64,000 bases of DNA from Nonomuraea jiangxiensis (GCF_900099965.1 NZ_FNDJ01000006.1:390631-454630), one strand, 5' to 3'; shown: positions 8,626 through 17,554, counted from the stretch's first letter. Program-made: numbers and translations. Notes: generated by a model from the letters alone, not told the origin.

Positions 8626-10685
8626 CCGCTCTCCCCCTCGGCCAGCGCCATGAGCTCTTTCGCGCGTGACGACCACGACGCGTCCAGCACGGACTCACGC
8701 AACTCCGCGGCGGAGCGGAGCCCGCCTTGCTGGAGGGTCGCTCTGATGGCCGCCACGAACCCGGCGGGATCGGTGGCGACTCTTACCCGATCAGTGTAAT
8801 TCGCGAGTTCGGCGAAGTCCGTGCTCACGACGGGCAGGCCGAGTGCGAGATATTCCTTGAGCTTGATGGGGTTGGAATGGCGGATCCAGGAATTGTCCAG
8901 CCACGGCATGATGGCCACGTCGAAGCCCGAGCCGTAGGCGGGAATGCGTTCGTACGGGCGGAAGCCGAGCCAGTGCACGTTGGGATATTTCGTGAGCCGC
9001 TCCATCGGCACCGTGGCGTCGCCGATGAGCACCAGCGAGACGTCCGACAGCTCGACCGCGACTTTCTCCAGCAGGTCGAAGTCGACCACGAAATCGTCCA
9101 GCGCGCCGAAGAACCCCACTCTCGGGCCCGGGATGGCCGCCAGGTCCTCCGGCAGGTCGTCTGTGCGGGTGAAATGGTCCAGGTCCACGCCGTGGTCCAG
9201 GAAGTGCGCGCGGTCACGGGTCAGGGCCGCCTCCTCGGCCAGCAGCGCCCTGCTGACGTAGACGACGCGGTCGGCCCGGGTCAGCAGCTCGCGCTCCAGC
9301 CCCTCGATGGTGGCACGGTCCGACTCGGGGAAGGACGAGTGCCGGTCCGAGCGGTTGAACACCAGCGACCGCCTGGCCATCGGGCGCACCACGTCCCAGG
9401 CGGTGGGGATGGTCACCACGATCACCGGGCGGGCCAGCCCCAGCGCCCGGCACACCACCCGTACCTGGGCGCGGACCAGGGACGCGTTGCAGCGCCGCAG
9501 CAGCGGCGAGCCGTAGAAGGGCAGCGGCAGCGGGGACATCACGTAGAAGCCCGGCATCGGCCGGCGCACGAACTTGGCGACGCTGCGCAGCTTGCGCACG
9601 ATGCGCCTGGTGACCTGGGTGGACCTGCCCGGGGTCGGCATGCGCATGCCGATGCTGTTGACCACGAGCACCCTGCGGTGCGCCGCGACGGAGCGCATGA
9701 GCTGGAAGTCGGAGTGCGCCCGGTTGTGGTACCACCAGTCCTGCGCCGAGAAGCAGACGTATCCGGGGGCCTGCGACGGTCCAGGGGCGGGCTGCGCCTC
9801 CACGGGCCAGCGGGGCATCCGCCACAGCGCCCGCAGGGCGGCCCTGTGCCGTGCGCCGCCCGTCCTGCCTCGGGTGAGCGCCCTGATCGTCTCGTTGAGC
9901 ACGACGGCGAGCCACATGAGCAGCGCGCGCGGCCGGCCGTGGCGCTCCCGGTGCAGCCTGACCCGGTTGGCCGCCGACAGCGCCCAGAGACGGCTGGAGA
10001 CGGCCTGGTCGCCGCCCAGGTGCACGGCGTGGGCGGCCTCGGCGTAGCGCACCGCGAAGCCGCGATCCCCCGCCCGCAGCATGTACTCGGTCTCCTCCGA
10101 GTACAGGAAGTACCTCTCGTCCAGCGGGCCGAGGGCCTCGGCGCAGCGCGCCGACACCAACCAGGCGGCGCCGGTGGCCCAGTCGGCCGTGCCGTCCCGC
10201 TCGTAGTTCGCGGGGCTCACGACGAGCTCCCCCAGCGCGGGCACCCGCCCGGCCCGGTGGCCGCCCAGCAGCGCCTCCCCGAGTGCTCTGAGCACGGTCG
10301 GCCGGCGGCGCAGCGACAGGTGCGGCTCGCCGGAGTCACCGGTGATGCGGGGCACCGCGATCCCGGTGCCCGGCACGGCGAGCGCCGCGCGCAACGTGTC
10401 GATGGAGCCGGGTAACAGGCGGGTGTCCGGGTTCAGTACGAGGACGTCGCAGCCCGGCGCGGCGGCGATGCCGGCGTTCACCCCGGCGGCGAACCCGCCG
10501 TTGCGGCCCGTGGCGATCACCTCGACGCCGGGCAGGGCCTCGCGGGCCACCGCGATCGTGTCGTCCGTCGAGTCGTTGTCGACCACGATCACCCTGGCGT
10601 CCCCGGCCCCGGCCGGGGCCAGGGAGCGCAGGCAGTCTCCGATCACGCGGGCGCTGAAGTAGCTGACGATCACTATCGCGAGCAT
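8622..10685 (-). CDS. Fused glycosyltransferase: GT2 domain plus TuaH-like GT-B domain
   Basis: The 687-residue product carries two transferases. Residues 1 to about 290 are a GT2 rhamnosyltransferase-like domain (VIVVDNDSTDDT, the DXD-like VLVLNPDT, WATGAAWLVSARCAEALG). Residues from about 305 to the end, starting near YVCFSAQDWWYHNRAHSDFQ, are a GT-B domain resembling TuaH-type enzymes, with FLDHGVDLDHF and SNPIKLKEYLALGLPVV. Each half has full family length, so this looks like a true fusion rather than a frameshift product. It would add two successive sugars to the lipid-linked repeat unit at the cytoplasmic membrane. The stop overlaps the next ATG by 4 bp. Confidence 0.85.
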   Translation of the reverse strand: MLAIVIVSYFSARVIGDCLRSLAPAGAGDARVIVVDNDSTDDTIAVAREALPGVEVIATGRNGGFAAGVNAGIAAAPGCDVLVLNPDTRLLPGSIDTLRAALAVPGTGIAVPRITGDSGEPHLSLRRRPTVLRALGEALLGGHRAGRVPALGELVVSPANYERDGTADWATGAAWLVSARCAEALGPLDERYFLYSEETEYMLRAGDRGFAVRYAEAAHAVHLGGDQAVSSRLWALSAANRVRLHRERHGRPRALLMWLAVVLNETIRALTRGRTGGARHRAALRALWRMPRWPVEAQPAPGPSQAPGYVCFSAQDWWYHNRAHSDFQLMRSVAAHRRVLVVNSIGMRMPTPGRSTQVTRRIVRKLRSVAKFVRRPMPGFYVMSPLPLPFYGSPLLRRCNASLVRAQVRVVCRALGLARPVIVVTIPTAWDVVRPMARRSLVFNRSDRHSSFPESDRATIEGLERELLTRADRVVYVSRALLAEEAALTRDRAHFLDHGVDLDHFTRTDDLPEDLAAIPGPRVGFFGALDDFVVDFDLLEKVAVELSDVSLVLIGDATVPMERLTKYPNVHWLGFRPYERIPAYGSGFDVAIMPWLDNSWIRHSNPIKLKEYLALGLPVVSTDFAELANYTDRVRVATDPAGFVAAIRATLQQGGLRSAAELRESVLDASWSSRAKELMALAEGESG

Positions 10686-10699
10686 GCGGGCGTACCCTC

Positions 10700-11533
10700 T
10701 CAGGAGCGTCGGAAGCGGCTGAGCAGCGCCCGGGCGAGCAGCGCGACGGCGAAGGGGGCGTCCTCACGGAGATAGCGCCTGGCCAGGCGGCGTGGTTCGA
10801 GCGCGAGCCGGTGCAGCCACTCGCCGCCCACCGACTGCAAAGCGCGCGGCGCGCGGCTGAACTGGCCGGCCGCCATCGGGATGCCGGCGCCGCACCCCAG
10901 ATACCAGGCGGCGGGCACCTCCGCGCGCAGTTCCTCGATCAGCCGCTCCTGCTTGGGGAACCCCAGGCCCACCAGCACGAGGTCGGGTCCGGCCGCCGCC
11001 ACCCTGCCGACCGCGTCACCGCGCGCCGCGGGATCGCCGTCGAAGCCGTACGGCGGCGAGTGCGTGCCGGCGATCCTGAGCGTGGCGTACCGGGCCACCA
11101 GAGCGGCGGCGGCCGCCTCGGGCACGCCCGGGTCGCCGCCCAGGAGGTAGACGGAGCGGCCGTCCGCCGCCGCCCGCTCGCTCAGCGAGTGGACGAGCGA
11201 GGACCCGGTCACCCGCTCGGGGATCGGCACCCCGGCCAGGCGGCCCGCCCACACCACCGGCATGCCGTCGGCGACCACCAGCTCCGCCCGCTCGACGAGC
11301 GCGGTCAGGAGAGGGTCCCGGGCCGCCGCCCTGACGATGTCGACGTTGGCGGTGACGATCGTGCCGCCCCGGCCGCGCGCCCAGGCTCGGGAGACGTGCG
11401 CGGCCACCTCCGCCTCGGTGAGGGAGGTGATGTGGATCGTTCCGACGCGCGCACGCGCCGGAGGGACAGCCGCGGTCAATGAGGGATCCGGAATGTCGTC
11501 GCTCCCTTCCCAGGGCCGAGTCATCCCGACCAT
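10700..11533 (-). CDS. WecG/TagA/CpsF family glycosyltransferase (GT26)
   Basis: The product is 277 residues long, or 274 if the ATG at 11524 is used; neither start has a clear ribosome site. It shows the family hallmarks VTANVDIV, VVADGMPVVWAGRL, the GFPKQERLIEE loop and YLGCGAGIPMAAGQF. GT26 enzymes add N-acetylmannosamine or another hexosamine/uronate to a lipid-linked acceptor in enterobacterial antigen, teichoic acid and exopolysaccharide synthesis. It ends 14 bp before the fused transferase gene and probably adds an early sugar of the repeat unit. Its sugar is not predictable here. Confidence 0.92.
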   Translation of the reverse strand: MVGMTRPWEGSDDIPDPSLTAAVPPARARVGTIHITSLTEAEVAAHVSRAWARGRGGTIVTANVDIVRAAARDPLLTALVERAELVVADGMPVVWAGRLAGVPIPERVTGSSLVHSLSERAAADGRSVYLLGGDPGVPEAAAAALVARYATLRIAGTHSPPYGFDGDPAARGDAVGRVAAAGPDLVLVGLGFPKQERLIEELRAEVPAAWYLGCGAGIPMAAGQFSRAPRALQSVGGEWLHRLALEPRRLARRYLREDAPFAVALLARALLSRFRRS

Positions 11534-11615
11534 CCACGAAATAAATCGACATGCACGAGAGCCCCGTTACGCGTGGGTCTGGCAGATGTCGTCGCCCTTC
11601 GGCGAATATGAGCGC

Positions 11616-12164
11616 ATGAGAGTGGAGCAAGGGGCCTTCGAAGGCGTGCTGCTGTTCGTCCCCACGCCGCACTACGACCACCGGGGCATGTTCACCCGGA
11701 CCTTCGACGCGGCGGTGGCCGCCGAGCACGGGCTCGACCCCGCCGCATTCGTGCAGGACAGCCAGTCCCGCTCGCGGCTCGGCACCGTCAGGGCGCTGCA
11801 CGGACGCTCGGGCCGGGGCGAGGCCAAGCTGGTCAGGTGCGCCCGTGGAGCGATCCACGACGTGCTGGTCGACGCGCGGCCCGGCTCACCCACCTTCGGC
11901 CGCATGGCCGCCGTGCGGCTGGACGACGAGACGTTCACCCACCTGTACGTGCCACCGGGGCTGCTCCACGGTTACCAGGCGCTGACCGACCAGGCGGACG
12001 TGTGTTACCGCATCGACAGGGAGCACGACCCGTCCGAGGACATCGCGGTCCGCTACGACGACCCCGACCTCGCCATCGACTGGCCGCTGCCGGTCACGGC
12101 GATCAGCGAGCGGGATCTGTCCGCGGGCTCGTGGAAGGACGCCCGTCAGCGCCTGCTGGACTGA
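11616..12164 (+). CDS. RmlC-like dTDP-4-keto-6-deoxysugar 3,5-epimerase (paralogue 1)
   Basis: The 182-residue cupin starts MRVEQGAFEGVLLF and has the DHRGMFTRTFD, VRALHGRSGRGEAKLVRCARG and YVPPGLLHGYQAL segments of RmlC epimerases, with the catalytic His in the LHGRSG region. ATGs exist at 11586 and 11616; the later one gives the usual family N-terminus. It is separate from the other rmlC-like gene at 26800 and may act on a different keto-sugar. It is convergent with the polymerase gene and overlaps it by 62 bp. Confidence 0.85.
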   Translation: MRVEQGAFEGVLLFVPTPHYDHRGMFTRTFDAAVAAEHGLDPAAFVQDSQSRSRLGTVRALHGRSGRGEAKLVRCARGAIHDVLVDARPGSPTFGRMAAVRLDDETFTHLYVPPGLLHGYQALTDQADVCYRIDREHDPSEDIAVRYDDPDLAIDWPLPVTAISERDLSAGSWKDARQRLLD

Positions 12165-13581
12165 GCCCCGGGTCCAGCGGAGGTGACGCGGCCGGCCGGT
12201 CACGCAGCGGGTCCACGGGAGGGGACGTGGCCGTCCGGCCGTGCCGCGCCTCGCGCATGAGGACGCCGGCCGCGCCCACGAGCAGGAACGACAGGCCGGT
12301 CACCACGGCGTACGAGCGCAGGTCGAAGGTGGCCGCGCCGATCAGCGGCACCACCAGGCAGGCCGCCAGCGTCAGCCCGAGGTCCCGGCCGGCCGGATCG
12401 CTCATCAGGTGCCTGGCGCGCAGCGCCGACCAGATGCCCGCCACGAAGAGCCCGGCGAACGCGAGCACGCCGATCACCCCGGTCTCGACGGTGGTGAGGA
12501 TGTACTGGTTGTCGAAGACCAGATACTTGGGCGCGTACCAGGTGCCGAGGCCGCGGCCCAGCCACGGGTGCTTGGCGATCTCGGTGGCCGCGGCGGAGTA
12601 GTCCATGATGCGCCAGCGCAGGCTGGAGTCGTTCGACAGGCCCGTGAACAGGGTGATGATCGCGCCGAGCACGCCAGGGACCACCAGCCGCACCCCCACG
12701 ACGAACACCAGCACCGCGCCCGCCGCGATCAGACGGCGCACCTTGGGCCAGCCGATCAGCAGCACCACGGCCGCGCCCGCCAGGCCGACGAAGGCCGAGC
12801 GCGAGACGGAGAAGACCATGCCGGCCCCGATGAGCGTGGCGCAGATCCACCAGCGCACGGACGGTTTGCCCTGCTCGTGGGCCCGGAAGGCGTAGTGCAG
12901 TGCGATCGGCAGGATCATCGCGCACACGACCGCGAACTCGATGGGGTGCCCGGTGGTCGCGGCGACCCGGCTGAGCCCGTTCCGCTCCAGGATGAACAGC
13001 TCCTCCTGGGTGAAGCGCAGGCCGGGCAGGACCATGTACCTGGTCGGGTCGATCTGGAACAGGAACTGCAGGGCCGCGATCACCCCGAGCACCGCGCCCA
13101 TCACGGCGACGCTCTTCAGCACCAGGTCCAGCCGGTCCCTGCCGCGCACGCCGTCCACCATGAGCAGCACCACGCCGATCATCGCGGTGGCGGAGACGAG
13201 CATGTGGTCGGCCAGGTCGAGCTCGTCGCCGGGCAGGAACCCGGCGGTGGCGTAGGCGTACGTGGCCAGCAGCGAAGCGCCGTAGACGAACACCATGGTA
13301 CGGACGAACGTACGGCCCTTGGCCACGCCGAGCGTGTCGGTGAAGTGGGCGCAGAACCACCACGCCATCGCGAACAGGCCGACGGCCTCGGCGGGCGTGA
13401 TCGCGAACGACAGGCCACGGAAGACGAGCCTGGCGGGCACGATCATCAGGATCACCACGAAGACGACGCCCGCCGTGGCGGCGTCGGCCCGATGCGGCAC
13501 CGGCCGCCGGGCCCTCCCCGGGACGGGCTCGCCCACGGGCGGGGCGAGATCGTGCGCGGGGGCCGTCCGCGTCGCGCTCAC
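12103..13581 (-). CDS. O-antigen ligase/polymerase (Wzy/WaaL-type) membrane protein
   Basis: The 492-residue product has about twelve transmembrane segments and a large loop between late helices containing HPWLGRGLGTWYAPKYLVFDNQYILTTVETG, split here by function: the H-x-x-x-G-x-G motif and the following NQY/E residues are hallmarks of the Wzy_C/O-antigen ligase family. The GTG start at 13581 overlaps the upstream Wzz-like stop as GTGA. It likely polymerises or ligates repeat units on the outer face of the membrane. The last 50 residues are Pro/Ser/Asp-rich and lie antisense to the end of the RmlC-like gene. Confidence 0.85.
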   Translation of the reverse strand: MSATRTAPAHDLAPPVGEPVPGRARRPVPHRADAATAGVVFVVILMIVPARLVFRGLSFAITPAEAVGLFAMAWWFCAHFTDTLGVAKGRTFVRTMVFVYGASLLATYAYATAGFLPGDELDLADHMLVSATAMIGVVLLMVDGVRGRDRLDLVLKSVAVMGAVLGVIAALQFLFQIDPTRYMVLPGLRFTQEELFILERNGLSRVAATTGHPIEFAVVCAMILPIALHYAFRAHEQGKPSVRWWICATLIGAGMVFSVSRSAFVGLAGAAVVLLIGWPKVRRLIAAGAVLVFVVGVRLVVPGVLGAIITLFTGLSNDSSLRWRIMDYSAAATEIAKHPWLGRGLGTWYAPKYLVFDNQYILTTVETGVIGVLAFAGLFVAGIWSALRARHLMSDPAGRDLGLTLAACLVVPLIGAATFDLRSYAVVTGLSFLLVGAAGVLMREARHGRTATSPPVDPLRDRPAASPPLDPGLSPAGADGRPSTSPRTDPAR

Positions 13582-14318
13582 GGCCGCAGCACCAGCCCTT
13601 CGGCGCCGGCTTCCGACGCCGGATCGGCCTCAGTGTCCCGCGTGGGCGCCGCCTGCCGGCTCAGACGCCTGCGCCGCAGCGCCGCCGCGAGGCTCTCCGT
13701 GGCGAACCCGGCCGTCAGGCAGGCGAACAGGCCGAGAGCCAGTACGGCCGCGGCCGAGCGGCTCTTGCCGCCGCGCTGCTCCTGCGGCGTCGTGGGCGCG
13801 ACCATGTCGGTCAGCTGGATGAACGTGCTGCGCGGCGCCTTGAGCAGACTCTGGCGCGCGGCCATCTCCGCCTTGGCCCGTTCGACCAGCTTGGTGACGA
13901 GGGTGTGCGCGACCTCCGCCGACGGGCTCCTGGCCTCGATGATCACGAAGGGGCCGCTGGCCAGCAACTCCGGGTTGGCGCTGCCGTTGTTGACCGTGTA
14001 CGTGGTCTCGCCGCCCGGCGGCGCGCCGAGCTGCGCCGCGGTCTCGGGCGCGCTCAGCACCTGCAGCAGGATGGAGGCCGAGACGTTGAGCGCGCCGTCG
14101 TAGTTGAGCAACGGGTTCGTCCGCGGGTTGGGGTACTTCGGGTCCACTGGAACGCTCCCGCCCGTCGGCGGGATCGTCAGCACCAGCACCGCGTTCGACT
14201 GGTAGATGACGGGGATCGTCTGGTAGACCCCGTACGCCGCGGCCAGGGCCAGCAGGAACGCCGGGACGGTGACGTACCACCTGCGGAAAACGACCAGGAC
14301 CGTCCCCCAGAAGTCCAA
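13578..14318 (-). CDS. Wzz-like chain-length/polysaccharide co-polymerase protein 1
   Basis: The 246-residue product has an N-terminal transmembrane helix (WYVTVPAFLLALAAAYGVYQ), an extracytoplasmic region and a second helix at about residues 185-205, the Wzz/CapA two-helix topology. No tyrosine-kinase domain is present. The TTG at 14318 is chosen because GGAGG lies 7 bp upstream and the preceding in-frame residues have no family character. It is paralogous to the product of 15320-16207; shared features are TNPLL, the GPFV segment and the closing juxtamembrane region. It should set chain length together with the polymerase gene that it overlaps. Confidence 0.82.
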   Translation of the reverse strand: MDFWGTVLVVFRRWYVTVPAFLLALAAAYGVYQTIPVIYQSNAVLVLTIPPTGGSVPVDPKYPNPRTNPLLNYDGALNVSASILLQVLSAPETAAQLGAPPGGETTYTVNNGSANPELLASGPFVIIEARSPSAEVAHTLVTKLVERAKAEMAARQSLLKAPRSTFIQLTDMVAPTTPQEQRGGKSRSAAAVLALGLFACLTAGFATESLAAALRRRRLSRQAAPTRDTEADPASEAGAEGLVLRP

Positions 14319-14375
14319 GACGCTTCCTCCCCCTCCGCACAACTCTCCCCAAGGGAATCGGCATGAGCAGCACCC

Positions 14376-14400
14376 GGCGTTACTGGGACTTTTGTAACGG
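14376..14400. promoter_or_regulatory. GTTAC/GTAAC motif upstream of Wzz-like gene 1
   Basis: An inverted pair CGTTAC-N10-GTAACG (14378-14399) lies 58 bp upstream of the TTG start at 14318, in the divergent gap with the oxygenase gene. Read on the minus strand, the 25-base element matches at 18 of 25 positions an element upstream of the second Wzz-like gene (16295-16319). The co-occurrence suggests a shared regulator. Confidence 0.4.
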
Positions 14401-14461
14401 GATCGGTCCATCAGGCGATTGCCACGCGGGGACAAACACATCGACTGGTGGGGAGCGGTCC

Positions 14462-15265
14462 ATGCAGAAAGTCGACAACTTCACCTTCCGCCGCGAAGAC
14501 CTCCTTCCACTGGGGGACAAACTGCGCGACAGCTTTCTCAACGCGAGCCCCTTCCGGCACGTGGTGATCGACGACTTCCTGCCGCCGAACGTGCTGGAGC
14601 CCGTCCTGGCCGAGTTCCCGGAGCCCAGAGACGTCGAGTGGCAGCGGTTCGACAATGCCCAGGAGATCAAGCTGGCCCTGGCCGACACCGAGCGCATGGG
14701 GCCCGCCACCCGCCACCTGCTGGCGGAGTTCAACGGCCAGGTCTTCATCGACTTCCTGGAGCGGCTGAGCGGGATCGAGCACCTCGTGTCCGATCCGCAC
14801 TACGACGGCGGCGGGCTGCACCAGATCAAGCCGGGGGGCTTCCTGAAGGTGCACGTGGACTTCAACCGGCACCGCAGGCTCAACCTCGACCGCCGGCTCA
14901 ACGGGCTGCTCTATCTCAACAAGGAGTGGGAGGAGTCCTACGGCGGCCACCTGCAGCTGTGGAACAAGGACATGACCGAGTGCGAGCACAAGATCCTTCC
15001 GGTGTTCAACAGGTTCGTGCTCTTCGCCACCACCGACGACGCCAACCACGGCCACCCCGAGCCGCTGACCTGCCCCGACGACCGGGCCCGGCGGTCGATG
15101 GCGCTCTACTACTACACCAACGGCCGCCCTGAGGACGAGGTGCTCGACGAGCACGACACCAAGTTCAAGCAGCGTCCGGGCGAGGAGTGGAAGAGCAGCC
15201 TCCGCCAGACCGCCCGCCGCTGGGTGCCGCCGGTCCTGGCGGACCTGGCCACCCGCCGCAAGTGA
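14462..15265 (+). CDS. 2-oxoglutarate/Fe(II)-dependent oxygenase, prolyl-4-hydroxylase type
   Basis: The 267-residue product has an iron site H-x-D in FLKVHVDFN, a distal His in the DANHGHPEPL region and a 2OG-binding Arg in RRSMALYYYTNG, as in the P4Hc/2OG-FeII_Oxy_3 family. The ATG at 14462 follows GGTGGGGAG. Members of this type often sit in polysaccharide loci and are thought to hydroxylate sugars or carrier-linked intermediates, though substrates are mostly unproven. It is transcribed divergently from the Wzz-like gene 1 and is followed by an inverted repeat. Confidence 0.85.
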   Translation: MQKVDNFTFRREDLLPLGDKLRDSFLNASPFRHVVIDDFLPPNVLEPVLAEFPEPRDVEWQRFDNAQEIKLALADTERMGPATRHLLAEFNGQVFIDFLERLSGIEHLVSDPHYDGGGLHQIKPGGFLKVHVDFNRHRRLNLDRRLNGLLYLNKEWEESYGGHLQLWNKDMTECEHKILPVFNRFVLFATTDDANHGHPEPLTCPDDRARRSMALYYYTNGRPEDEVLDEHDTKFKQRPGEEWKSSLRQTARRWVPPVLADLATRRK

Positions 15266-15288
15266 CCCTGCGGTAACCGACAACGCAC

Positions 15289-15341
15289 GCGGATCGGCGA
15301 GCGGGGACGACTGACCGGCTCAGTGACCGTCGCCGATCCGC
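15289..15341. terminator. 12-bp inverted repeat between convergent genes
   Basis: GCGGATCGGCGA (15289-15300) is exactly complementary to TCGCCGATCCGC (15330-15341), with a 29-base loop. It lies just past the oxygenase stop (15265) and overlaps the last codons of the convergent Wzz-like gene (stop 15320). A T-run is absent, as is common in actinomycetes. A bidirectional terminator is the simplest reading. Confidence 0.45.
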
Positions 15342-16207
15342 ACGATGTCGATGGGGCCGGTCTCGTCGAGGTCGCCGGGCACCGGCGCCGATCCGTTGAT
15401 GCCGGGCTTGCGGCCCACGACCTCGCGTACGGGCGGCTCCTCGGGGTCCTCCGGTTCCCCGGACTCCCCGGGCTCTTCGGGCTTGTCGGGCTTGTCGGCT
15501 TCTTCGGCGGCCGGGCTCACCAGGGCGTCCTCGGCCGGCTTCCGGAGCAGCGGCTGCATGAACGGCGCCAGCAAGCGCCTGCGCACGATCGCGTACGCCG
15601 CCGCGAACCCGGCCACCACGCCCAGCAGCGCCCCGCCCACGGTTCCCTGCAGCTTGATGGACATGTCACCCTCGGGCGGGAGCCGTACCACCTCGTCGGC
15701 CTGCACGAACGTGATCGGGTGGGCCTTGAGGTCGTTCTGCCGCTCCTCCAGTTCGGTCCGCAGCCGCTCCTCGGCGGCGGACAGCACCTTGCTCGCCGTG
15801 ACGGGAGAGTCGCTCTCGACCTGCATGTAGACGAACGGCCCCGTGGTGCCCACCCCGAGCAGCGTGGGATTGGTACGCCCGTCGTCCACGACGAGCTCCG
15901 TCGGCCCGCCGTCCGTCACGCCGACGGACTTGAAGACGTCCGTGGTGTTCATGGCGAGGATGAGGATGCTGGCGGTGGTCCGGAGGTCGTCGCTGAACTG
16001 CAGCAGCGGGTTCGTCTGCGCGAGCGGCTTGGTCGCGTCGATCGATCCGCCGCCCGACGGCGACACCAGCACCAGGGACACGCTGGTCACATAGCGCATC
16101 GGCATCGCGAAATATCCGGCGAAAGCCAGACCGACGGCGAGCAGGAGCACTGGAACCCCGACCAGCGGCTGGCGCGCGAGGCCGAGAATGGCCTTCCAAA
16201 ACTCCAT
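15320..16207 (-). CDS. Wzz-like chain-length/polysaccharide co-polymerase protein 2
   Basis: The 295-residue product has transmembrane helices at about 16-34 (VGVPVLLLAVGLAFAGYFA) and about 195-215, with an extracytoplasmic domain between them, the Wzz topology. A cytoplasmic tail of about 75 residues is rich in Pro, Glu and Asp (many PE/GE/PD pairs) and ends IDIVRIGDGH. No kinase motif is present. The ATG at 16207 follows a GGGGG site. It is a paralogue of the 13578-14318 product. The acidic tail might be a docking site for a kinase encoded elsewhere, which is inference. Confidence 0.8.
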   Translation of the reverse strand: MEFWKAILGLARQPLVGVPVLLLAVGLAFAGYFAMPMRYVTSVSLVLVSPSGGGSIDATKPLAQTNPLLQFSDDLRTTASILILAMNTTDVFKSVGVTDGGPTELVVDDGRTNPTLLGVGTTGPFVYMQVESDSPVTASKVLSAAEERLRTELEERQNDLKAHPITFVQADEVVRLPPEGDMSIKLQGTVGGALLGVVAGFAAAYAIVRRRLLAPFMQPLLRKPAEDALVSPAAEEADKPDKPEEPGESGEPEDPEEPPVREVVGRKPGINGSAPVPGDLDETGPIDIVRIGDGH

Positions 16208-16294
16208 ATAACCCCCGCCCGATATGCCAAGCAACGGGGCGTCGGAAACCCCCCGGGAGACCGTTCCAACGGGTACATCGGCTTTCCCGACCTG

Positions 16295-16319
16295 GGTGTT
16301 ACGCCAACCTTTGTTACGG
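16295..16319. promoter_or_regulatory. GTTAC/GTAAC motif upstream of Wzz-like gene 2
   Basis: TGTTACG occurs twice in direct orientation at 16297 and 16312 (15-bp period), 88 bp upstream of the start at 16207. On the minus strand the element reads CCGTAACAAAGG then GTAACACC and aligns with the element at 14376-14400. It also lies upstream of the divergent acyltransferase gene and could act on it. Confidence 0.4.
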
Positions 16320-16384
16320 ACGCGGTATTCACAGCGATACACCACACGGTGGCCGAAAACTGGCCTGTGCGGGGGTGGCGCGGG

Positions 16385-17554
16385 ATGGGCTCGTTGACGG
16401 AAGACACCTCTGGCTCCGCGACCGGCGCGCGACCAGGTGGTGGCGGCGCGCGGCTGGGCGGGCTGGACGGGATCAGAGGGCTGGCGGCACTGTTCGTGGT
16501 CCTGCACCACTGCCGGTTGCTGGCCTTCTCCGGCTTCCCCGCCGACACCGGACCCTGGTGGGCGAGCTGGCTGCTCTACGGTCACTTCGCCGTAGTGATC
16601 TTCATCGCCCTCTCGGGCTTCTCCCTGGCGGTCTCCCCCGCCCGGGCCGGGTGGCGGCTCGACGGGCTGCGCAGGTTCGCCCGCCGCCGCGCCTGGCGCA
16701 TCCTGCCGCCATACTGGGCGGCGCTGCTGTTCAGCCTCGTGGTCGCGTGGACGCTCGTGCCGCAGCCCGGTCAGCCGGTCCCCACCGGCAAGAGCGCGCT
16801 GATCTACGGGCTGCTGCTCCAGGACGTGTTCGGCTCGCCGAGCCCCAACGGCGCGCTCTGGTCGATCGCCATCGAGGCGCAGCTCTACTTCGTCTTCCCG
16901 CTCCTGCTGCTCGTCGTGCGGCGGCTGGGAATCGTGACCATGCTCGCGGCGGTCACCGCCGTCGTGGTGGCGGTCGGGCTGCTGGCTCCCGGTGTCCCGC
17001 TGGTCGCGACGCTGATGCGGCTGACCCCGCAGTTCGCCGTGCTGTTCGCGGTCGGCGTGGTCGCGGCCCGGGTGGTACGGGTCCCTTCGCGGTTTCCCCT
17101 GCACTGGGCGGCCCTGGTCGCCGTCGTCCCCGTGTTCGTACTGATCGCCGTGCGGGGCCCGGAATGGACGGTGGCGAACTTCTTCTGGGTGGACCTCGCC
17201 CTGGCGCCGGCGGCGGGGCTGCTGCTCGCGGCCGTGGCCCAGGGTCGGCCGAGGCCCCTGGTCAGCCTGCTGGACACCCGGCCGGTGCGCTCGCTCGGCT
17301 CCTTCTCCTACAGCCTCTACCTGGTGCACGCGCCCGTCGTGGTGACGATCAACCATTTCGTGGTGGCGCCCCACCTGGCTCCCGGCGTGCTCAGGTTCGT
17401 GGTGCTGACGGCGCTGGCCGTACCGGTGTCCGTGGTGTTCGCCAGGTGGTTCGCGGCGCTGTTCGAGCTGCCGTTCCAGCGGCACCGCAGCTGGCCCGCC
17501 CTACGTGCGGCGGCCGGGGCGCGCTGGGCGCGGCTGCGCCGGAAGCCCGCCTGA
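16385..17554 (+). CDS. Membrane-bound acyltransferase (acyltransferase-3/OafA family)
   Basis: The 389-residue product has about ten transmembrane helices and the family signature LDGIRGLAALFVVLHH near the N-terminus, where the His is catalytic. Later segments include RRRAWRILPPYWAAL, GALWSIAIEAQLYF and SLGSFSYSLYLVHAPVV. Such enzymes acetylate or acylate surface polysaccharides at the membrane. The start at 16385 is the first ATG before the signature; its ribosome site is weak. Its stop codon sits in the loop of a perfect hairpin. Confidence 0.9.
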   Translation: MGSLTEDTSGSATGARPGGGGARLGGLDGIRGLAALFVVLHHCRLLAFSGFPADTGPWWASWLLYGHFAVVIFIALSGFSLAVSPARAGWRLDGLRRFARRRAWRILPPYWAALLFSLVVAWTLVPQPGQPVPTGKSALIYGLLLQDVFGSPSPNGALWSIAIEAQLYFVFPLLLLVVRRLGIVTMLAAVTAVVVAVGLLAPGVPLVATLMRLTPQFAVLFAVGVVAARVVRVPSRFPLHWAALVAVVPVFVLIAVRGPEWTVANFFWVDLALAPAAGLLLAAVAQGRPRPLVSLLDTRPVRSLGSFSYSLYLVHAPVVVTINHFVVAPHLAPGVLRFVVLTALAVPVSVVFARWFAALFELPFQRHRSWPALRAAAGARWARLRRKPA

